Assembly: GCA_949361645.1 (NCBI GenBank)
Contig: OX442416.1
Coordinates: 19,720,530-19,784,529 of the forward strand
Direction of reading: 5' to 3'
From: Spongilla lacustris
Taxonomy: Eukaryota > Porifera > Demospongiae > Spongillida > Spongillidae
Length of the DNA: 64,000 nt
Part shown: one piece after another, positions 57,943-64,000 of the stretch
Position numbering within the stretch: position 1 is the stretch's first letter
Layout of the letters: each line of letters opens with the position of its first letter
The notes under the pieces: model-generated
The model's database searches: none
The model's input: only the letters and a program-made list of their open reading frames with translations
What the model was told of the DNA's origin: nothing
Position numbers and translations under genes: made by a program

Positions 57943-58207
57943 TCGGGACGAGGCTGTTCAATATTTTTCGGGTGCCGTTTTTTTGCAATGAAGAGTGTCT
58001 GGTTAGCACCCGGGGTGTAATTTGACCCCGGATTCGGCTTTCGGGTGGCAATTTGACCCCTAACGTGCGGGACAGCCTTGGGGGAACAGCCTTGTCAACA
58101 TTTTTACCCTAAACACTTTAATATTTTAGTGCTGCTAATGTTATTCTAACGTTACCGTTTAGCATTGTCTGCCATTTGTCACTCCACCATTACCATCATC
58201 CTATCAC

Positions 58208-58352
58208 TGTGGACACTGCTATCACCATCATCATCATCATCACCACACCATCACCATCATCACCTCACCATCACCACCTATCACCATCACCATCATCACC
58301 ACTATCACCATCATCACCACTATCACCATCATCATCATCACCATCATAAACA
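58208..58352. repeat. (CAT/CAC)n trinucleotide microsatellite
   Basis: Alternating CAT and CAC triplets; its poly-His frame is not evidence of a gene. Confidence 0.93.
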
Positions 58353-58494
58353 CCACACCATCATTTACTGCTGCACTGCCAATCACTACACCAAGAGCAC
58401 TAATGGAACTGAAACTTTTTTTATTTTTATTTTTATTTTTTTGCGAATTTTCTCCCACACCTTGTGTGTTTTAGAGGTGTTGTGTCTTCCTTAG

Positions 58495-58961
58495 CCCATT
58501 GCATTTGTGAGCTTCAAGAGCAGGAAGCAAGCGGAAATAGCTATAGCAATGGACGAGCTGCAGGTAAGGTGCATGGTGTGTTCACTTGTGAGTGCATGTG
58601 ATATAAGAGTGGATCTGCGTGTGCATGTGTGTGCATGTGTCTGTGCATATGTGTGTGCATGTGTGTGCATGTGTGTATGTGTGCATGTGTGACTAGGGTG
58701 AGTCCAAATATTAATACTGTTGCCCAAAAGGGGAGGATGGAATTATACACTCACCAAACTTTTTATTGGTATGTAATGGAATTTTTTTAGAATCACATCA
58801 CATATCATTTAGAATGGTATGTCTTCCTTCCTCCCTCCCTCCCTTCCACAGGGGGTGCAGTTTGATCCAGCCAGTCCCCAGACCGTGAGGCTGGAGTTTG
58901 CCAGGACCAACAGCAGACTTCTCCCCCGTCCACCAGACATCCAACAACGCTGCAACCCACT
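58495..58961 (+). CDS. RBPMS: RBPMS/couch potato-like RRM protein, two exons
   Basis: Exon 58495-58563 (phase 0, acceptor CTTCCTTAG, donor GTAAGG) encodes PIAFVSFKSRKQAEIAIAMD ELQ. Exon 58852-58961 (acceptor CTTCCACAG, donor GTAAGA) encodes GVQFDPASPQTVRLEFARTN SRLLPRPPD. These match the second half of the RBPMS-family RRM ([42 protein letters not shown]), including the RNP1 aromatic residues (F-V-S-F) and the RFDP...RLEFA end. Known role of the family: dimeric RRM proteins binding tandem CAC RNA motifs, acting in splicing and RNA localisation. The first RRM half (RNP2) and 3' exons are not found; the 41-bp satellite begins shortly after. It is partial or very long-introned. Confidence 0.72.
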
Positions 58962-59095
58962 GTAAGATTTTCTCCTTTCTCTTTATTTGTATGAACCATC
59001 CACACACATGTACTTGTACTAATGTGAGCACGTGACGCATGTGTGTTTTGTGTGGGTTTATACACCGGGTGTTATGTGTGTGTACCGTGTGTTAT

Positions 59096-62030
59096 GTGTG
59101 TGTGGTGTGTGGTGTGGTGTGTATGCATTGCACATGAGGTATCTGGTGTGGTGTGAGGTGTGTATGCATTGCACATGAGGTGTGTGGTGTGGTGTGAGGT
59201 GTGTATGCATTGCACATGAGGTATCTGGTGTGGTGTGAGGTGTGTATGCATTGCACATGAGGTGTGTGGTGTGGTGTGAGGTGTGTATGCATTGCACATG
59301 AGGTATCTGGTGTGGTGTGAGGTGTGTATGCATTGCACATGAGGTGTGTGGTGTGCGGTATTATGCATAGCACATGAGGTGTGTGGTGTGGTGTGAGGTG
59401 TGTATGCATTGCACATGAGGTGTGTGGTGTGGTGTGAGGTGTGTATGCATTGCACATGAGGTGTGTGGTGTGGTGTGAGGTGTGTATGCATTGCACATGA
59501 GGTATCTGGTGTGGTGTGAGGTGTGTATGCATTGCACATGAGGTATCTGGTGTGGTGTGAGGTGTGTATGCATTGCACATGAGGTGTGTGGTGTGCGGTA
59601 TTATGCATAGCACATGAGGTGTGTGGTGTGGTGTGAGGTGTGTATGCATTGCACATGAGGTGTGTGGTGTGGTGTGAGGTGTGTATGCATTGCACATGAG
59701 GTGTGTGGTGTGGTGTGAGGTGTGTATGCATTGCACATGAGGTATCTGGTGTGGTGTGAGGTGTGTATGCATTGCACATGAGGTGTGTGGTGTGCGGTAT
59801 TATGCATAGCACATGAGGTGTGTGGTGTGGTGTGAGGTGTGTATGCATTGCACATGAGGTGTGTGGTGTGGTGTGAGGTGTGTATGCATTGCACATGAGG
59901 TGTGTGGTGTGGTGTGAGGTGTGTATGCATTGCACATGAGGTATCTGGTGTGGTGTGAGGTGTGTATGCATTGCACATGAGGTGTGTGGTGTGCGGTATT
60001 ATGCATAGCACATGAGGTGTGTGGTATGGTGTGAGGTGTGTATGCATTGCACATGAGGTGTGTGGTGTGGTGTGAGGTGTGTATGCATTGCACATGAGGT
60101 GTGTGGTGTGGTGTGAGGTGTGTATGCATTGCACATGAGGTATCTGGTGTGGTGTGAGGTGTGTATGCATTGCACATGAGGTGTGTGGTGTGGTGTGTAT
60201 GCATTGCACATGAGGTGTGTGGTGTGGTGTGTATGCATTGCACATGAGGTGTGTGGTGTGGTGTGTATGCATAGCACATGAGGTGTGTGGTGTGGTGTGA
60301 GGTGTGTATGCATTGCACATGAGGTGTGTGGTGTGGTGTGAGGTGTGTATGCATTGCACATGAGGTGTGTGGTGTGGTGTGAGGTGTGTATGCATTGCAC
60401 ATGAGGTGTGTGGTGTGGTGTGTATGCATTGCACATGAGGTGTGTGGTGTGCAGAGTCGGAAATAACATCTCCATATTGGCTGGGCATTTGTCCAGTCAA
60501 AGGAACATTTGACTGGACATTTTGTTAAAATGGGTGGTCAAAGTATTACTGTGCAACTATCCCAGGCTATTACCACATTACCTACTACATGTACTAGCAA
60601 AGCAGAGTGGTAGATTCAAGCGGTAGATTGTAGGGGTAAGCAAAAACAACATTACGTAACCACTAAGCCATAATCACAGCTGAAGTGGTTTTTGGTTGTT
60701 TTAAAATCGCCTAACTCAATCATTACTGTATCACGCGTGGTGCAAGGTAGTGATTACGTATTAAAAAATGAACGGTCAAATTGTCCTCCCAAGACCATAA
60801 TTGGTCGGTCATTATTGTAAAATGTGCGGAAAATGACCGATGACCGCACGTTATTTCCGACTCTGGGTGTGCGGTATTATGCATAGCACATGAGGTGTGT
60901 GGTGTGGTGTGAGGTGTGTATGCATTGCACATGAGGTGTGTGGTGTGGTGTGAGGTGTGTATGCATTGCACATGAGGTGTGTGGTGTGGTGTGAGGTGTG
61001 TATGCATTGCACATGAGGTATCTGGTGTGGTGTGAGGTGTGTATGCATTGCACATGAGGTATCTGGTGTGGTGTGAGGTGTGTATGCATTGCACATGAGG
61101 TGTGTGGTGTGCGGTATTATGCATAGCACATGAGGTGTGTGGTGTGGTGTGAGGTGTGTATGCATTGCACATGAGGTGTGTGGTGTGGTGTGAGGTGTGT
61201 ATGCATTGCACATGAGGTGTGTGGTGTGGTGTGAGGTGTGTATGCATTGCACATGAGGTATCTGGTGTGGTGTGAGGTGTGTATGCATTGCACATGAGGT
61301 GTGTGGTATGCATAGCACATGAGGTGTGTGGTGTGGTGTGAGGTGTGTATGCATTGCACATGAGGTGTGTGGTGTGGTGTGAGGTGTGTATGCATTGCAC
61401 ATGAGGTGTGTGGTGTGGTGTGAGGTGTGTATGCATTGCACATGAGGTATCTGGTGTGGTGTGAGGTGTGTATGCATTGCACATGAGGTTTGTGGTGTGC
61501 GGTATTATGCATAGCACATGAGGTGTGTGGTATGGTGTGAGGTGTGTATGCATTGCACATGAGGTGTGTGGTGTGGTGTGAGGTGTGTATGCATTGCACA
61601 TGAGGTGTGTGGTGTGGTGTGAGGTGTGTATGCATTGCACATGAGGTATCTGGTGTGGTGTGAGGTGTGTATGCATTGCACATGAGGTATCTGGTGTGGT
61701 GTGAGGTGTGTATGCATTGCACATGAGGTGTGTGGTGTGGTGTGTATGCATTGCACATGAGGTGTGTGGTGTGGTGTGTATGCATTGCACATGAGGTGTG
61801 TGGTGTGGTGTGTATGCATTGCACATGAGGTGTGTGGTGTGGTGTGAGGTGTGTATGCATTGCACATGAGGTGTGTGGTGTGGTGTGAGGTGTGTATGCA
61901 TTGCACATGAGGTGTGTGGTGTGGTGTGTATGCATTGCACATGAGGTATCTGGTGTGGTGTGAGGTGTGTATGCATTGCACATGAGGTGTCTGGTGTGCG
62001 GTATTATGCATAGCACATGAGGTGTGTGGT
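59096..62030. repeat. 41-bp satellite array, about 60 monomers
   Basis: The monomer is GTGTGTGGTGTGGTGTGAGG TGTGTATGCATTGCACATGA G. Shortened units, ATCTGG variants and a GTGCGGTATTATGCATAGCA variant (59345, 59585, 59788, 59990, 60868, 61110, 61498, 61996) mark higher-order units of about 200-240 bp. 41 is not a multiple of 3 and the minus strand lacks stops, so long His/Thr/Pro frames (up to 417 codons) run in all three frames. Confidence 0.95.
60452..60865. mobile_element. 414-bp TIR element inside the 41-bp satellite
   Basis: Perfect 16-bp termini CAGAGTCGGAAATAAC and GTTATTTCCGACTCTG. GGTGTG is present on both sides (60446-60451 and 60866-60871), while uninterrupted satellite units read GTGTGGTGTGCGGTATT. 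It also contains the inner inverted pair TGTCCAGTCAAA/TTTGACTGGACA. CAGAG termini suggest a hAT-like origin, but the 8-bp duplication expected there cannot be confirmed in this low-complexity target. Confidence 0.8.
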
Positions 62031-62119
62031 GTCATATGTACATGTATGTGTGTACTTCTGTTTAACTAGTACATGTACCTATTTCACAAGCCTGTACATG
62101 TACATATATATATATATAT

Positions 62120-62941
62120 GGGAAAGTTTACGAGAAAAGGGACCTAGCGTGTATTATAAAAAAGTATAATAAAAATGCATTACGTTTGATTTGCTATAAC
62201 CTCCGAACAGTTAACGCTATCAACTTCCTATTTTCAACACTTCATACTGCACCATTTGTCTATGGTAAAATTCATTTTGGAGTCTTGCACTTGCTCCGTG
62301 TCAGTATTGCAACGTTCGATACCCCACTGGGTTCAAACCCGCCATAACTTTCGGTAGAAGTAATCAATTCCCTTTAAATTCGGTTTGTAGGTAGAGAGGT
62401 CCTATACCTATCGATTTGTTCTGTTCGTTAATTTTTATGCCATCCGTTACGGAGATACAGTTGAACAAACTACGTGCCCATTTTCGCGCTCGATTCGCGC
62501 CAATGATTTGGGTAAATTGCGTTCCGCTCAATGTATGGGGAGGCGGGGATTATAACATTGGCGCGAATCAAGCGGGAAAACGTGCACGTAGTTTGTTCAA
62601 CTGTATCTCCGTAACGGATGGCATAAAAATTAACGAACAGAGCAAATCGATAGGTATAGGACCTCTCTACGTACAAACCGAATTTGAAGCGAATTGATTA
62701 CTCCTACCGAAAGTTATGGCGGGTTTGAACCCAGTGTGGTATCGAACGTTGCAATACTGACACGGAGCAAGTGCAAGACTCCAAAATGAATTTTACCATA
62801 GAGAAATGGTGCAGTAGGAAGTGTTGAAAATAGGAAGTTGATAGCGTTAACTGTTCGGAGGTTATAGCAAATCAAACCGAATGCATTTTTATTATACTTT
62901 TTTATAATACACGCTAGGTCCCTTTTCTCGTAAACTTTCCC
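62120..62941. mobile_element. 822-bp near-perfect palindrome (fold-back element)
   Basis: From GGGAAAGTTTACGAGAAAAG inward, the left half is repeated as its reverse complement from 62941 back. The arms extend almost to the centre (around 62530), where CGCGCCAATG and CATTGGCGCG still pair. Only scattered substitutions separate the arms. Both ends lie in an AT dinucleotide run, so the target duplication cannot be resolved. Open frames over the arms mirror each other and are not genes. Confidence 0.88.
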
Positions 62942-63102
62942 ATATATATATATAATTATATCTTAGTAAATTGTGATACAATTTACCTATTCTTGTGCAA
63001 CCCACAAGTTCGCTTTACTTCTGGTTAGATTTATATGTACATTTATGTCCAACCACAGCATGTACATGTACTGCTCCTCCTCCTCTTCTTACACCTACAC
63101 AG

Positions 63103-63212
63103 CTGGTCTGCCAGCAAATCAGATTCCAAGTTCAGTGGATGGAGGTCTACCTACATGTATATGCCCACCTGGTATGGACCAGGGACTTGACCCATCATGC
63201 CAAACAGTGTAG
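63103..63212 (+). CDS. Possible EGF-like terminal exon
   Basis: After CTTCTTACACCTACACAG an open segment reads GLPANQIPSSVDGGLPTCIC then PPGMDQGLDPSCQTV and ends at TAG (63210-63212). The CxCPPGM...C spacing resembles the end of an EGF-type module. Only a few cysteines are present and no neighbour supports it. Confidence 0.25.
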
Positions 63213-64000
63213 TATGCCAGCAATGTGTGCACCAGGTGAAGATCAATTCAAAAGGAAAGCTTTGTGTGGTCATCGTATAATGCTCGGCTACAGTATCTGC
63301 AAACGTTATTTGTATATGTGCATGTATCACAATGTATGTTTGTTAACTTGACAAATGTTGACATTTGAGAAAGGGGACAGAGAGGTCAGTCTGAACTTGA
63401 CTCACAGGTCTTTGTGGTGGCACAAGTACCTCCTATTATTTAATTAGGAGTGGCATGTGTGAAACAGTTTTTATTAGCTGTGGGCATTATGTAAACTTTT
63501 CACATCCCCCCCCCCCCCAAGGGAAAGCAGTCAGACATAAAACTCCCCACCCCTCATTTACCCTCCCACCCCATCCCTCCTGTACACACTAGGCAGCTTT
63601 CAATCACTGACATCAATGGGGTGCTAAACCTTGTCAACATGGCAAGTGGTTGTTGTACATGTGCTGCTTCTGTGTGGAGTTGTATGCCCATATGTGATGC
63701 GAGATAGCACTTAATTAACTGGCTGTTTTGTAGTTATTATGGCAATACCCTATACACATGGAGTGGCCTGAGAAAATGAAGATCTAGCAACAATAATCAG
63801 TGCAATACTGGATATTGTACTGCCTATGTGTGATAAAATTATCATATGATACATGTACATGTACAGTGTAAAATACATGTAAACAACATGCTCCTAACAT
63901 CTTTTTTTAACTAGGTTTACTACTAAGACTTCCTCAAAGCTCTTTTCCTTGGGCATTACTGTTCTGTCAACTTGCTTAATGAAAGTCGTAGGTGACCATT
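63213..64000. other. Right edge, no gene recognised
   Basis: Contains a poly-C run (63506-63517) and AT-rich sequence. Nothing coding or structural could be supported. Confidence 0.4.

Noticed and set aside
60723..61976. 417-codon open frame on the minus strand and similar 299-codon frames nearby
   Set aside because: They run through the 41-bp satellite in every frame with only His/Thr/Pro/Ser/Cys-rich repeats; stop-free repeat, not a gene.
62330..62345. tRNA-like GGGTTCAAACCC word
   Set aside because: It lies in the palindrome arm; no cloverleaf can be built around it.
62416..62697. 93-codon frame at the palindrome centre
   Set aside because: The frame spans the axis of the inverted repeat and mirrors its own antisense; no protein character.

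Overview
The window is eukaryotic and animal-like. Genes are split by GT-AG introns, many of them short, and there are fragments of clearly metazoan families (WDR37, RBPMS/couch potato, CHMP5). There are also dense satellites, microsatellites and non-autonomous DNA transposons, and a pervasive TACATGTA/ACATGT palindrome bias. My best guess is an early-diverging metazoan, most likely a demosponge. This is inferred from style and gene content, not from a database match.

The main content is a family of three ankyrin-repeat genes in which almost every exon encodes exactly one 33-35-residue ankyrin repeat and is phase 0 at both ends. Gene A (+, 506-6120) enters from the left edge and ends with a stop-containing last exon. 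Gene B (-, 36454 down to 26881) can be read completely: a 37-nt coding first exon, a 107-nt second exon with a capping ankyrin-like motif, eleven internal ankyrin exons and a terminal exon homologous to that of gene A, about 466 residues in all. Gene C (+, 43588 to at least 53915) has the same first two exons and twelve ankyrin exons; no terminal exon is visible. A and B converge, B and C diverge. Their introns are also homologous and share the same core blocks, poly-G tract, minisatellite and 3' end.

Between and inside these genes: 6.1-10.2 kb holds fold-back elements, a broken Ldh_2-type oxidoreductase exon and a 26-bp minisatellite. 10.2-18.7 kb is a 163-bp satellite (about 52 copies) and 19.25-21.33 kb a 240-bp tandem cassette (9 copies). 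22-24.5 kb holds a possible new gene start, an orphan CHMP5 C-terminal exon, a nearly perfect 114-bp-arm palindrome and an OTU-protease fragment. 36.5-43.5 kb holds degraded retroelement pieces and a rearranged WDR37-like locus on the minus strand. 54-59 kb is repeat-rich with two RBPMS-like RRM exons on the plus strand. 59.1-62.0 kb is a 41-bp satellite interrupted by a 414-bp transposon-like element, followed by an 822-bp palindrome.

The most interesting single object is a 151-bp terminal-inverted-repeat element inserted inside an ankyrin exon of gene A (4982-5132). It has a 3-bp target duplication, and its own termini carry GT and AG sites that could splice it out while keeping the frame. 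Several other elements sit in the paralogous introns, where uninterrupted sister introns in this same window serve as empty-site controls.
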